Assembly (NCBI GenBank): GCA_017502845.1
Contig: JAFVUE010000001.1
Span: forward strand, 1-58,044
Direction of reading: 5' to 3'
Source: Clostridia bacterium
GTDB lineage: Bacteria > Bacillota > Clostridia > UMGS1810
Length of the DNA stretch: 58,044 nucleotides
Below the pieces are notes generated by a model. It was not told the DNA's origin. It saw only the letters and a program-made list of their open reading frames with translations, and did no database searches. Shown here in pieces: positions 27,438-36,592 of this stretch. Within the stretch, counting starts at the first letter, position 1, and every line of letters begins with the position of its first letter. Position numbers and translations under genes: made by a program.

Positions 27438-27485
27438 ACACAATATATAGACATTTTTCAAAAAATGTTACACAATATATAGTTA
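27438..27485 (+). promoter_or_regulatory. Tandem NrdR boxes
   Basis: ACACAATATATAGACA (27438-27453) and ACACAATATATAGTTA (27470-27485) fit the NrdR box consensus. Their starts are 32 bases apart, about three helical turns, as is usual for NrdR sites. NrdR is the ATP/dATP-sensing repressor of ribonucleotide reductase genes. The boxes lie just downstream of the expected start of transcription. The 16 bases between them also hold a small inverted repeat. Confidence 0.85.
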
Positions 27486-27503
27486 TATTCAGGAGGAACA
27501 GTT

Positions 27504-29711
27504 ATGGTATCGAATATCCGTAAAAGAGATGGCAGAATCGAAAATTTCGACAAAGCCAAGATCGTCAATGCTATTCTGAAGGCGATGAATCATGAGTTTG
27601 TAAACGACGTAAAATACGCTGAGGAGATAGCCGATAAACTGGCAAACCTTGAGATGGATGTTATCGACGTTGAGGAGATACAGAACCTTGTCGAGGTTGA
27701 GCTGATGAAATCACAGTATAAGAATGTGGCGAAGGCATACATCCTTTACCGTGAGAAGAGAAATATTGCCCGTGGACGTAAAACTTATGAGATGTATATG
27801 GGCATTGTAAACACAATTGCCAATGACATCACTAAAGAGAATGCCAATATGAATGCAGAGACACCTGCAGGTATGATGATGAAGTTTGCCAGTGAGTCAT
27901 CCAAGCCATTCGTTATCGATATGTTGCTTTCTCAGGAGTCCAAAGACTATGTTAAGAGTAACTATGTCCATATCCATGATGCGGACTATTACCCCACGAA
28001 GTCTCTTACCTGTCTCCAGCATCCTCTTGATCAGGTGCTTGAGAATGGTTTCCAGGCAGGACACGGTTCAAGCCGCCCCGCAAAGAGAATTGAGACTGCG
28101 GCTATTATCGCTTGTATTTCTATGGAGTCAATTCAGAATGAGATGCACGGCGGACAAGCAATCCCTGCATTTGACTTCTATCTCGCACCTTATGTAAGAA
28201 CATCTTACCAGGAAGAGATCAAGAAACTTGAAGGCCTTACAGGAGAAGACCTTTCAGACCTCAAAGATGTTGCACTTGATGACTATATCACAAAACCATT
28301 AGACGGTCTTACAGGTAAAGAGCGCTATATGCAACACGCAATTAACCAGACTGTAAACAGAGTACATCAGGCAATGGAGTCATTCATTCATAATATGAAT
28401 ACAATCCATAGTCGTGGCGGTAACCAGGTTGTGTTCTCATCCATTAACTACGGTACAGACACATCTGCAGAAGGCCGTTGCATTATGAGAGAGATTCTCA
28501 ATTCCACATACCGCGGTGTTGGTAATGGCGAAACACCTATATTCCCAATCCAGATCTGGAAGAAGAAACGCGGTGTAAACTACCTGCCCGAAGATCCTAA
28601 CTATGACCTTTACAAACTTGCATGTAAAGTAACAGCAAAGAGATTCTTCCCCAATTTCGTAAACCTTGATGCATCCTTTAACCAGAACGACGCGTGGAGA
28701 GCAGATGATCCCAAGAGATACGAGCACGAGGTTGCTACAATGGGTTGCCGTACACGTGTATTTGAGAACCGTCATGGTGCGAAGACTTCTATCGGCCGTG
28801 GTAACCTTTCATTCTCAACTATCAATATCGTAAAACTCGGTATTGAATGTATGAATATTGCTGATGAAAATGAGAGAATTGCTACATTCTACGAAAAACT
28901 CGATAAATGTATCGAAGTTACAGCACGTCAGCTTTATGACAGATATTCATTCCAGCGCACAGCCCTTAAGAAACAGTTCCCCATGCTTATGAAGGGAATG
29001 TGGTACGGCAGTGAGAAACTTGCAAACGATGAGCAGGTTAAGGATGTGCTCAAATCAGGTACATTGGGTATCGGCTTTATCGGTCTTGCTGAAACACTTA
29101 TTGCCCTTACAGGTAAGCATCATGGTGAAAGCGAAGAATCACAGAAACTTGGTCTTGAGATTGTTAAACATATGGCTGATAAAGTTGCAGAGATTGCAGA
29201 AGAGAGAAACCTCAACTACAGTTTACTTGCGACTCCGGCAGAGGGCTTAAGCGGTAAGTTTACCAAGAGAGACAGAGAACTCTTCGGTATTATTGAGAAC
29301 ATCACAGATAAAGAATATTATACAAACTCATCTCACGTACCTGTATGGTATAAGTGCAGCGTAGAGCATAAAGCAGCAGTAGAAGGTCCTTACCATAAGT
29401 ATGAACGCGGCGGACACATTTTCTATGTAGAACTTGATGGTGATGCTACACATAACCCCGATTGCATTATGCAGACAGTAGATCTTATGGATAAGTACGA
29501 TATTGGCTACGGTTCTGTAAACCACACAAGAAACAGATGCCTTGACTGCGGATTTGAGAATGCAGATGCTAATCTTACTGTATGCCCAAGCTGTGGTAGT
29601 GAAAATATTGATACAATTCAGCGTATCACAGGTTACCTTGTAGGTAGCACAAGCAGCTGGAACGCCGCAAAGAAAGCAGAACTTAAGGATAGGGTAACAC
29701 ATGAAGTATAA
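27504..29711 (+). CDS. nrdD: Anaerobic ribonucleoside-triphosphate reductase
   Basis: A 735-aa class III reductase making deoxynucleotides from ribonucleoside triphosphates without oxygen. An ATP-cone regulatory domain covers about 1-95 (IRKRDGRIENFDKAKIVNAI). The catalytic barrel follows. A zinc site with two CxxC pairs (CLDC and CPSC) lies near 676-698, and the glycyl-radical segment RITGYLVGS has the radical glycine at about Gly710. It overlaps nrdG by 11 bases. Confidence 0.96.
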   Translation: MVSNIRKRDGRIENFDKAKIVNAILKAMNHEFVNDVKYAEEIADKLANLEMDVIDVEEIQNLVEVELMKSQYKNVAKAYILYREKRNIARGRKTYEMYMGIVNTIANDITKENANMNAETPAGMMMKFASESSKPFVIDMLLSQESKDYVKSNYVHIHDADYYPTKSLTCLQHPLDQVLENGFQAGHGSSRPAKRIETAAIIACISMESIQNEMHGGQAIPAFDFYLAPYVRTSYQEEIKKLEGLTGEDLSDLKDVALDDYITKPLDGLTGKERYMQHAINQTVNRVHQAMESFIHNMNTIHSRGGNQVVFSSINYGTDTSAEGRCIMREILNSTYRGVGNGETPIFPIQIWKKKRGVNYLPEDPNYDLYKLACKVTAKRFFPNFVNLDASFNQNDAWRADDPKRYEHEVATMGCRTRVFENRHGAKTSIGRGNLSFSTINIVKLGIECMNIADENERIATFYEKLDKCIEVTARQLYDRYSFQRTALKKQFPMLMKGMWYGSEKLANDEQVKDVLKSGTLGIGFIGLAETLIALTGKHHGESEESQKLGLEIVKHMADKVAEIAEERNLNYSLLATPAEGLSGKFTKRDRELFGIIENITDKEYYTNSSHVPVWYKCSVEHKAAVEGPYHKYERGGHIFYVELDGDATHNPDCIMQTVDLMDKYDIGYGSVNHTRNRCLDCGFENADANLTVCPSCGSENIDTIQRITGYLVGSTSSWNAAKKAELKDRVTHEV

Positions 29712-30225
29712 TGGTATTGATTTAGACTCCACAATTGCCATATCGGGAATTACGCGTAGTTCTTCTGTGGATGGAGTTGGGTTTAGAGATGTGCTTTTTG
29801 TCAATTACTGTCCTCATCATTGCGACGGATGCCATAATCCCGAAACATGGGACAGGTCCAACGGAAAGATAGTAACTATCCGTAGCGTATATGAGCAACT
29901 GACAGAGAGTGCACTTACCAATATAACTTTCAGCGGCGGAGAGCCCTTTGAACAGGCGAGAGAACTTGCGTTTTTAGCCAAGTATATCCGTGAGAATAAC
30001 GGTAAGAATTGCTGGGTTTACAGCGGTTACACGTTTGAACAGATAATTGCTGATCCGGAGAAAAAAATTCTTCTTGATGAATGTGATGTCCTTGTTGATG
30101 GCAGATTCGAGAAGAATAACCGTGAACTCAATATGCGCTTCAAAGGTTCCAATAATCAGCGGATAATAGATATTAAGAAATCCCTTGCAGCGGGAGAAGT
30201 AGTACTCTATGACCTTGATTGGTAA
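29701..30225 (+). CDS. nrdG: Anaerobic ribonucleotide reductase activating protein
   Basis: A 174-aa radical SAM activase that generates the glycyl radical on NrdD. The cluster motif CPHHCDGC is at residues 37-44, followed by the family's HNPETW and the glycine-rich FSGGEPF near 80. The ATG lies inside the end of nrdD, so the two are coupled. A strong terminator follows. Confidence 0.95.
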   Translation: MKYNGIDLDSTIAISGITRSSSVDGVGFRDVLFVNYCPHHCDGCHNPETWDRSNGKIVTIRSVYEQLTESALTNITFSGGEPFEQARELAFLAKYIRENNGKNCWVYSGYTFEQIIADPEKKILLDECDVLVDGRFEKNNRELNMRFKGSNNQRIIDIKKSLAAGEVVLYDLDW

Positions 30226-30229
30226 AAAT

Positions 30230-30265
30230 AAACGGTGATGTTAAACATCACCGTTTTTATTTTTG
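30230..30265. terminator. Bidirectional terminator between nrdG and a convergent gene
   Basis: AAACGGTGATGT pairs perfectly with ACATCACCGTTT around a 3-base loop, with T runs on both strands. It serves nrdG and the minus-strand gene ending at 30304. Confidence 0.9.
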
Positions 30266-30303
30266 CTTCTTCACTCTTCACTATTCCTTAATATGCCTTT
30301 TCC

Positions 30304-30669
30304 TCAACTCGAAAAATCTTCAATTAACGATGCCAATTCCCGTTTTGAATTAAGCACAACACCCTCGTTAAAACTCTTCCTGTCCTGTTCTGGCAAACGT
30401 GCCAGATTGATTTCGGGCACAGGCACCGCCTGTTCAAACCCGTTGGAATACACTTCGTATACTGCAACTTTTCCATTTTCGGCACGTGCAATGTAATGGG
30501 ATAGGGTGGCACTTTGTACAGGTTTGCTCACGTCCTCTGTCTTTGTGGGTTCCTGGACAGGGGCAGGTTCTTCCCGAACCGCAAAAAACACGGAAAAGGC
30601 CGTAATCCATACTATAAGGAAAATCCCCACCGTAACCGTACATATTTTGAAATATAATTGCTTGTTCAT
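30304..30669 (-). CDS. Small membrane protein with BofC-C-like tail
   Basis: A 121-aa protein with one membrane helix at about 8-30, a Pro/Glu/Thr-rich linker, then a domain of about 60 residues (YIARAENGKVAVYE ... LPEQDRKSFNEGV ... LASLIEDFSS). That tail resembles a pattern common in Clostridial proteins, sometimes assigned to the BofC C-terminal fold; I could not check this. The start is ATG 30669, with AGGAG eight bases upstream; an earlier in-frame start at 30696 lacks a ribosome site. The tail would lie outside the membrane. Confidence 0.6.
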   Translation of the reverse strand: MNKQLYFKICTVTVGIFLIVWITAFSVFFAVREEPAPVQEPTKTEDVSKPVQSATLSHYIARAENGKVAVYEVYSNGFEQAVPVPEINLARLPEQDRKSFNEGVVLNSKRELASLIEDFSS

Positions 30670-30767
30670 ATTGTCTGCTCCTATATTCATTTGCAATAGT
30701 ATTTCCTATAACAGGATTATTATGTAATAAATGTTTTCAAATTGTAATATAACTTTTGATTTTTTTG

Positions 30768-30776
30768 TGGTATAAT
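30768..30776 (+). promoter_or_regulatory. Extended -10 promoter of the PBP1A gene
   Basis: TGGTATAAT, an extended -10 element, sits 66 bases before the PBP1A start codon. No clear -35 element is at the usual distance. Confidence 0.5.
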
Positions 30777-30841
30777 CAATATGAAGTAGTATATATAGGT
30801 ATATTAGGAAAATATTGATTATAGTAAATGGAGGCGCTGTT

Positions 30842-33139
30842 ATGGCGAGAAATCCTGAAACAAGACAAAGAGGAAGAACCCCCGGCAGACGAAGGGGAAA
30901 ACGTTCGGGTAAGCAGATTGCAAAGCTTATTCTCAAGATAATCCTTATTAGTATTTTGGTTGTCTGCCTTGTGGTTGGAGGATATGTAGCGTATATAGTG
31001 AGTACTGTAGATTTCTCCATAGGCGATTCAATGAGTATGCTCAATATGAATCTTACCAGTATTGTGTATTGGCAGAATCCGGATACAGGGGAGTGGGAAG
31101 AATATGAATACCTGTCCTCGGAGAGTAACAGAATCTGGGCAGATATTGACACTATCCCAAACTATCTTGAAGATGCATTTATAGCCATAGAGGACCAACG
31201 TTTTATGAGCCACCACGGTGTGGATTGGAAACGAACCATCGGTGCTACGTTCAATGAATTGTTTGGCGGCGGTTCTACTTATGGAGGCAGTTCTATCACA
31301 CAGCAGCTTGTGAAGAATATGACCGGAGAGAAAGACCGTAGTTATGACCGTAAGATTAAGGAAATAGTGAGAGCACTTGCGATTGAGAGGAAGATGTCCA
31401 AGCAGCAAATACTTGAACTGTATCTTAACTCTATTTACCTTGGTCAGGGTTGTTACGGTGTGGAATCCGCATCACAGATTTATTTCAATAAGAGTGTCAG
31501 CGAACTCACATTGGCTGAAGCGGCATCAATAGCGGGTATTACGCAATATCCGGCTCTTTATGATCCATTTATCAATCCGGAGAAGAATATTGAGAAACAG
31601 CGCACAGTTCTGTATAAGATGCTGGAACTCGGCTATATAACACAGGAAGAGTATGATGCTGCGATAGCAGAGGAACTTCATTTCGTTCGTGGTGAAGTAC
31701 GAAACGGTGTGAGCCAGTCTTACTTTGTTGACCAGGTTGTGGAGGATGTTATAGCCGATCTTTGTGCAAACGGTTATTCCGAAGCGATTGCCACACAGAT
31801 GGTATATAACGGCGGACTTAAGATTTACGCTACTGTAGACAGAGATGTACAGGCGAGAGCAGAGTATGTTTTTGAAAATGAAGATAATTTCCCCACCATC
31901 AGCGGCAATGAACAGCCACAGGGTGCAATAGTTGTAACAGAACCGTCAACGGGCTATATCAAGGCAATTGTCGGCGGCAGGGGAGAGAAGAATCTCAGCC
32001 GCGGTCTTAACCGTGCGACACAGACAACCCGTCAGCCCGGTTCGACCATAAAACCCTTGTCGGTATATGGCCCTGCTATAGATATGGGGATTATCTCTCC
32101 TGATTCGATTATAGAGGACGAACCGCTTGATATAGGCGGTTGGTCGCCCAAGAACCATTATTCCGGTTATTATGGCGAAATGACCATTCGCAGAGCAGTT
32201 AATATTTCTGCAAATACTCCTGCAGTTCGTGTGTTGCAGAAACTGACCATTGACAATTCTTATAACTATATGACAAACCGTCTAAATTTCACAACATTGG
32301 TAGATAGTGAAAAACGTAACGATGGCAGGGTTTATTCGGATAAGAATTTACCGGCCCTGGCACTTGGCGGACTTACCGACGGTGTAACAGTTAAAGAGAT
32401 GACCGCTGCATATGCCACATTTGCAAACGGCGGTGAATATATAGAACCTATCACATACCTCCGTGTTGAGGATAATGCCGGTAAGGTAGTTCTTGATAAG
32501 ACACAGGGAACAAACAAACAGAGGAGACAGACCGCATTTACTCCTGCGACAGCATATCAGATGAATAAGCTGCTTAACGGCGTTGTAACAAGCGGTACTG
32601 CGGCGGGGTCATCGATTCCCGGTATAGAAACTGCAGGTAAAACAGGTACAACCGATGGCGATACGGACAGATGGTTTGCGGGATATACTCCGTATTATTC
32701 TGCAGTAGTGTGGGTAGGTATGGATTCAGGTAAAATGCCGTCATTCTCATCTAACCCTGCATTGGCACTGTGGAAGAAAGTTATGGTAAATATCCATGAG
32801 GATCTGCCGAATAAATCTTTTGATATGCCTTCAGGAATGAGCAGTGTAAGCGTTTGCTATGTAACAGGAATGTTGGCATCTGCCGACTGTTATGACGAAG
32901 AGGGCGTAAGCACAGCTGTTGTAAGATATTATGATAGTAATAACCTTCCCCAGGTGTACTGTGATGGTGCTCATGGTGTTAAACCTACCGAGGGAGGAGA
33001 GGGAGAACCCACAGAAGGCGAAGAAGGCGAAACTCCATCAGACGTGGGTAACAGCGGAGAAAATGCTCCTGAGGATGGTAGTAATACACCGGCTACCGAA
33101 ACAGTCCCCGAAGCGCCTCCTGAAAACATAACTGAATAA
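30842..33139 (+). CDS. ponA: Penicillin-binding protein 1A (bifunctional class A PBP)
   Basis: A 765-aa peptidoglycan synthase. A basic N-terminus is followed by one membrane helix (about 30-55), a GT51 glycosyltransferase domain with catalytic EDQRF (Glu117), and a transpeptidase domain with STIK (Ser401), SAN (456-458) and KTG (600-602). The last ~50 residues are an acidic Glu/Pro/Thr tail of low complexity. The start is ATG 30842, with GGAGG seven bases before it; an earlier in-frame start at 30815 has no ribosome site. Confidence 0.94.
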   Translation: MARNPETRQRGRTPGRRRGKRSGKQIAKLILKIILISILVVCLVVGGYVAYIVSTVDFSIGDSMSMLNMNLTSIVYWQNPDTGEWEEYEYLSSESNRIWADIDTIPNYLEDAFIAIEDQRFMSHHGVDWKRTIGATFNELFGGGSTYGGSSITQQLVKNMTGEKDRSYDRKIKEIVRALAIERKMSKQQILELYLNSIYLGQGCYGVESASQIYFNKSVSELTLAEAASIAGITQYPALYDPFINPEKNIEKQRTVLYKMLELGYITQEEYDAAIAEELHFVRGEVRNGVSQSYFVDQVVEDVIADLCANGYSEAIATQMVYNGGLKIYATVDRDVQARAEYVFENEDNFPTISGNEQPQGAIVVTEPSTGYIKAIVGGRGEKNLSRGLNRATQTTRQPGSTIKPLSVYGPAIDMGIISPDSIIEDEPLDIGGWSPKNHYSGYYGEMTIRRAVNISANTPAVRVLQKLTIDNSYNYMTNRLNFTTLVDSEKRNDGRVYSDKNLPALALGGLTDGVTVKEMTAAYATFANGGEYIEPITYLRVEDNAGKVVLDKTQGTNKQRRQTAFTPATAYQMNKLLNGVVTSGTAAGSSIPGIETAGKTGTTDGDTDRWFAGYTPYYSAVVWVGMDSGKMPSFSSNPALALWKKVMVNIHEDLPNKSFDMPSGMSSVSVCYVTGMLASADCYDEEGVSTAVVRYYDSNNLPQVYCDGAHGVKPTEGGEGEPTEGEEGETPSDVGNSGENAPEDGSNTPATETVPEAPPENITE

Positions 33140-33154
33140 TCAAGAAATAATATG

Positions 33155-33190
33155 AAAACAGGTAACGGATTCCGTTACCTGTTTTACTTT
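33155..33190 (+). terminator. Terminator after the PBP1A gene
   Basis: AAAACAGGTAACGGA pairs perfectly with TCCGTTACCTGTTTT, followed by a T-rich stretch. Confidence 0.85.
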
Positions 33191-33204
33191 TTGCTCTCAT
33201 TTTC

Positions 33205-33365
33205 CTTATGTGTACGCTATACCTTTTCTTTCCGCCGTAGGGAACGGATTCATCCGTTCCGTTTTTGTTGGCACTACTTCGTGGCTGCGTCATACCTTTC
33301 CCATTCCGTAGGGGCGATTCCACCCTGAACGGGCACACGACGAATCGCCCGTTTATGTTTGCACT
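33205..33365. repeat. Intergenic palindromic repeat units
   Basis: This stretch has short repeat units of the GTAGGG-palindrome kind. GGAACGGATTCATCCGTTCC (33241-33260) also occurs at 36138-36157, and a GGGGCGATT...AATCGCCC unit follows. Units are separated by degenerate text such as 'gctgcgtcatacctttcc'. No coding capacity is evident. The style is that of dispersed intergenic repeats in Oscillospiraceae-type genomes, by general familiarity only. Confidence 0.7.
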
Positions 33366-33574
33366 ACCATATCTGCGAGGAATATATCGGAACATTTGAC
33401 TTACTCTCGTGGTTTCCTGTCCGTAACACACCAATTTTTCGTAAATCGTTCTTATTTGTCATTTATATATTCCGTCTTATCATGTTTATTTTCTTGTTTT
33501 GGCATCTTCAAAAAATACTGATTTTGCGCGTGAAAAATGCGATTTTGTGCACACTACAGATTTTATGCAGAGCA

Positions 33575-33897
33575 TTGCCCAAAGTTACAGTATGCTTTCA
33601 ACAAAAAACATACTTACCTATTGTGAGGTATGCCAAAAATTGTCCCCCCCTATTGCAAAAAATGAACAATTTGGTTAGAATGATATTGTGAATTATCGTC
33701 TGTGTTTCTGTTTGTAGTCGCTTTTTGGCTATGACGTGATTAATGCAATTTATGACGAAAATGGCATATTAATTAAACGTATTTTACTGTTTTTTTCGCA
33801 AAATCGGTTGTATACTGTTTTTACAATCGAATTTATATTCGTTATTTAATGTTCAGTGTTAAATAAATATAAAATTTTTTTAAGGAGGACGACAACT
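33575..33897 (+). promoter_or_regulatory. Promoter and ~210-nt leader of the first repeat-domain gene
   Basis: The promoter is TTGCAA (33653-33658), 17 bases, TAGAAT (33676-33681). The leader ends with TTTTACAATCG and an inverted repeat TTATTTAA/TTAAATAA (about 33842-33866), then AAGGAGG. The block starting at TTGCCCAAAGTTACAG (33575) aligns with 36593-36864 upstream of the next gene, with matching spacing to the promoter. Bases 33366-33574 hold nothing I can identify. Confidence 0.7.
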
Positions 33898-35820
33898 ATG
33901 AGAATGACAAAGAGAATCATTGCTGTTATGGTAGCTGTTATGATGGTTATGGCTATGGCCGTATGCACAGTATCCGCTGCAGCAGTGGTTGACGAGTATG
34001 AAGTAATTGAGTTCGGTGTTTTCAATGCTGCCGGTACTGCTCCCGATACAATCGGTGCAGACAAGACCGTTACAGTTAAGGCAACACTGAGAAGAGTAGC
34101 CGGTGCTAACAACATTGATGACAGTGTTTCTGTTGTAGCAGCAGTTTACTCCGGTACAGAACTGGTGGATGTTTCTGTATCTACAAAGGATTATACATTT
34201 GCAGGTCCTGTACAGGATAATACAGTTCAGCTTACAATCCCTGCAGATAAAACAAACCTTACATTTAAGGCATTCCTCTGGGATGGCGATATGATCACAC
34301 CTCTTGCTAAAGCTTCTAACGAAGCAGTAGTTGAGGATATTGTAATTGCTGGTCAGAGTGTTGATTTTGATGCGGCTACAGCAACATATAATGTAGAACT
34401 TCCTGTAGGAACACCTGCTGAACCTGATGTAAAGGTTGTTTCAAACGGTCTTATTGATGCATCTGTTGCTTATAACGATGCTAAAACTGTTGCAACAGTT
34501 ACTGTTGGTGCAGATGTTTACACAATCAACTATACAATCGCAACAGTTGTAGGCGAACTGACAAATGTGTCATATACAAGTGAAACCACATATGCTTTTG
34601 ATGGTACTGCCAATGCTTTGAGAACACAGACAGTAAGACCTAACCTTGATGCAGACCTCTTCTATGACGAAGCAACAGGTGGTTACACAAAGACAATTTA
34701 TGATGTTTATGAGGTAACTGCATATACAGGTCTTGATCAGTATGTAACAGCTACAGTTTCCAACAGATATCCCTACTGGTTCTATATGAGTATGCCCGAG
34801 AAATTCGTTGGTATGACAGCACTTCTCGTTCCTTACACAAACCCTGATACAGTATATCCCGGAAATGACACAATAACATTCACAACCAACAAGAGCGTTC
34901 GTTTCTATGTATCATCTGATGCAAGTTGGGTTGACGGAAACGGCGTTTTAGATGGAACTTATACATTTGATGAACTCCGTCTTGCCGATTCAAATGCTCA
35001 TACAACAGATTATGCAACAATGTTGTCAACTTCACAGGGTGCTAACTACAGATTCTCTACAAACATGTACAAGTATGAGTTCATCCTTCCCGAAGGTCAG
35101 GAAACAATGACAGCAACTGTTAAAGTTAAGAGCGCAGGTACATGGGATTTCCCCCATATCTTCTATGAATTTATAGATACACCTGCTGAAGAAGCATCTG
35201 TTAATGTTACAAATGTATCATATAATGATGCAGGTGCTACAGTTCACTCCGGTACTGAACTCAAAATCGTAGATATTCTTGCTGAACCCGATCCTGCTGA
35301 TTTCTATGATGAAGCAACAAGTGCATACAGCAAATCTATGAGAGATGTACACGGTCTCCCCAATGGTCTTGCTGACCTTGCAAATGTTGTAACACCTATC
35401 GTTGCAAACAGATATCCCTATTGGTTCTATATTGATATGCCTGAAGAATTCGTAGGTATGAAAGCTATTCTCATTCCTTACACAAATCCCGGTACTGTTT
35501 ATGCAGGTTATGACTCAATTACTCTGACAACAGATAAGGATATCCGTGTATATGTTTCATCTACAAGTAACCATACCGACGCAGGTGCAGTTCTTGAAGG
35601 TACATACGCATTCCAGTATACAGCGCCCGGCGATTCTGCATCTATAGTAGGTTCATATGCAGATTTGCAGACAGCTGCTAATGGTAAGGCATTCACAACT
35701 CCTATCTATTCTTACGACATCATAGTTCCCGAAGGTCAGGCAACTGCAACAGCAACTATTAAAGTTCGTAGTGCAGGTACATGGTTCTTCCCCCAGATTT
35801 TCTTTGAGGAAATCAAATAA
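33898..35820 (+). CDS. Secreted protein with two copies of an unrecognised YPYWF domain
   Basis: A 640-aa exported protein. A signal peptide covers about 1-27 (cleavage near VSA-AA). A beta-type domain follows at about 30-140, then a cadherin-like beta-sandwich (PF12733-like, FDAATATYNVELPVG...YTINYT) at about 145-215. Two ~200-residue copies of a domain I do not recognise occupy 221-430 and 437-640. Each copy has NRYPYWFY, FVGM, PYTNP, TVYxG, YVSS and ends AGTWxFPxIFxEfI. There is no SLH domain or sorting signal. Threonine is mostly ACA and valine mostly GTA/GTT, unlike neighbouring housekeeping genes, suggesting high expression. The ATG at 33898 has AAGGAGG nine bases upstream. Function unknown; an extracellular structural or glycan-binding role is inferred. 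Confidence 0.75.
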   Translation: MRMTKRIIAVMVAVMMVMAMAVCTVSAAAVVDEYEVIEFGVFNAAGTAPDTIGADKTVTVKATLRRVAGANNIDDSVSVVAAVYSGTELVDVSVSTKDYTFAGPVQDNTVQLTIPADKTNLTFKAFLWDGDMITPLAKASNEAVVEDIVIAGQSVDFDAATATYNVELPVGTPAEPDVKVVSNGLIDASVAYNDAKTVATVTVGADVYTINYTIATVVGELTNVSYTSETTYAFDGTANALRTQTVRPNLDADLFYDEATGGYTKTIYDVYEVTAYTGLDQYVTATVSNRYPYWFYMSMPEKFVGMTALLVPYTNPDTVYPGNDTITFTTNKSVRFYVSSDASWVDGNGVLDGTYTFDELRLADSNAHTTDYATMLSTSQGANYRFSTNMYKYEFILPEGQETMTATVKVKSAGTWDFPHIFYEFIDTPAEEASVNVTNVSYNDAGATVHSGTELKIVDILAEPDPADFYDEATSAYSKSMRDVHGLPNGLADLANVVTPIVANRYPYWFYIDMPEEFVGMKAILIPYTNPGTVYAGYDSITLTTDKDIRVYVSSTSNHTDAGAVLEGTYAFQYTAPGDSASIVGSYADLQTAANGKAFTTPIYSYDIIVPEGQATATATIKVRSAGTWFFPQIFFEEIK

Positions 35821-35907
35821 TTGATATTTGAATATCTTATGAGGTAATTATAGAAAAAACAGATTGTTTAACCAATTCGGATACAATGTTTTTTTCATTA
35901 TATACCC

Positions 35908-35955
35908 AATCAAAAGCGACGACGGATTTTCCGCCGTCGCTTTTGATTTTCTTTG
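35908..35955 (+). terminator. Terminator after the first repeat-domain gene
   Basis: AATCAAAAGCGACGACGGA pairs with TCCGCCGTCGCTTTTGATT (one mismatch) around TTT, followed by TTTCTTT. The long stem separates this gene from the following operon. Confidence 0.85.
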
Positions 35956-35984
35956 ATTTACATTTGCACCTCTTCACGGCTACC

Positions 35985-36160
35985 GTATGCCTCCCTTGCC
36001 CTAAAGGGAGGGGGACCGTCGCAGACGGTGGAGGGATTGTGATTTTGTCCGCACTGCATTTTTACGGCTTGTATATATAACGGACTGTCGGGGACGCCAG
36101 TCCCTACAATTACGCACTACCTATGTTTCCACCGTAGGGAACGGATTCATCCGTTCCGTT
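35985..36160. repeat. Mosaic of intergenic palindromic repeat units
   Basis: Several degenerate units are strung together: CCCTTGCCCTAAAGGGAGGG with CCGTCGCAGACGG, then GGACTG...CAGTCC, then GGAACGGATTCATCCGTTCC (36138-36157), which is identical to the copy at 33241-33260. No gene is supported here. Confidence 0.7.
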
Positions 36161-36462
36161 TATGTTCGCGCTCCCTTACGGCTACACCATACCTTTCCTT
36201 TCCACCGTAGGGTTCGGCGGTTTCCGACGAACCGCTGTACTTGCGATTTCCTTTGACTGTGCTCAATTGTAAGGGCGATTGAAGAATCTCCTGTTTATGT
36301 TCGCACTCCCTTACGGCTACGTCATACCTTTCCTTTCCGCCGTAGGGTTCGGCGGTTTCCGACGAACCGCTGTACTTGCGATTTCCTTTGACTGTGCTCA
36401 ATTGTAAGGGCGATTCGAGAATCTCCTGTTTATGTTCGCACTCCCTTACGGCTACGTCATAC
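36161..36462. repeat. 135-bp tandem repeat (two full copies and a partial third)
   Basis: Units begin at 36161, 36296 and 36431, giving an exact 135-base period; the third breaks off near 36462. Each full unit contains GGTTCGGCGG...CCGACGAACC and an AAGGGCGATT segment. The two copies differ at only a handful of bases. Short open frames across it (minus strand) merely reflect the repeat and are not genes. A related GGACAG...CTGTCC unit follows to about 36510. Confidence 0.9.
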
Positions 36463-36592
36463 ATTTTCCATTCCACTGTAGGGACAGGCGTCCTCGACTG
36501 TCCGTTTCCTTTACATTCTCGCTCACATCTCGGCTACGGAACCCCTCAAAAAACCTGCAATTCCACGCATTTTAAGGGTTTTGGGCACGACG

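Noticed and set aside
30263-30496. Plus-strand 77-codon frame after nrdG
   Set aside because: It lies beyond the nrdG terminator and antisense to the better-supported minus-strand membrane protein gene.
36147-36476. 109-codon minus-strand frame with internally repeated protein sequence
   Set aside because: The protein repeat simply mirrors the 135-base DNA tandem repeat; no ribosome site or plausible product.
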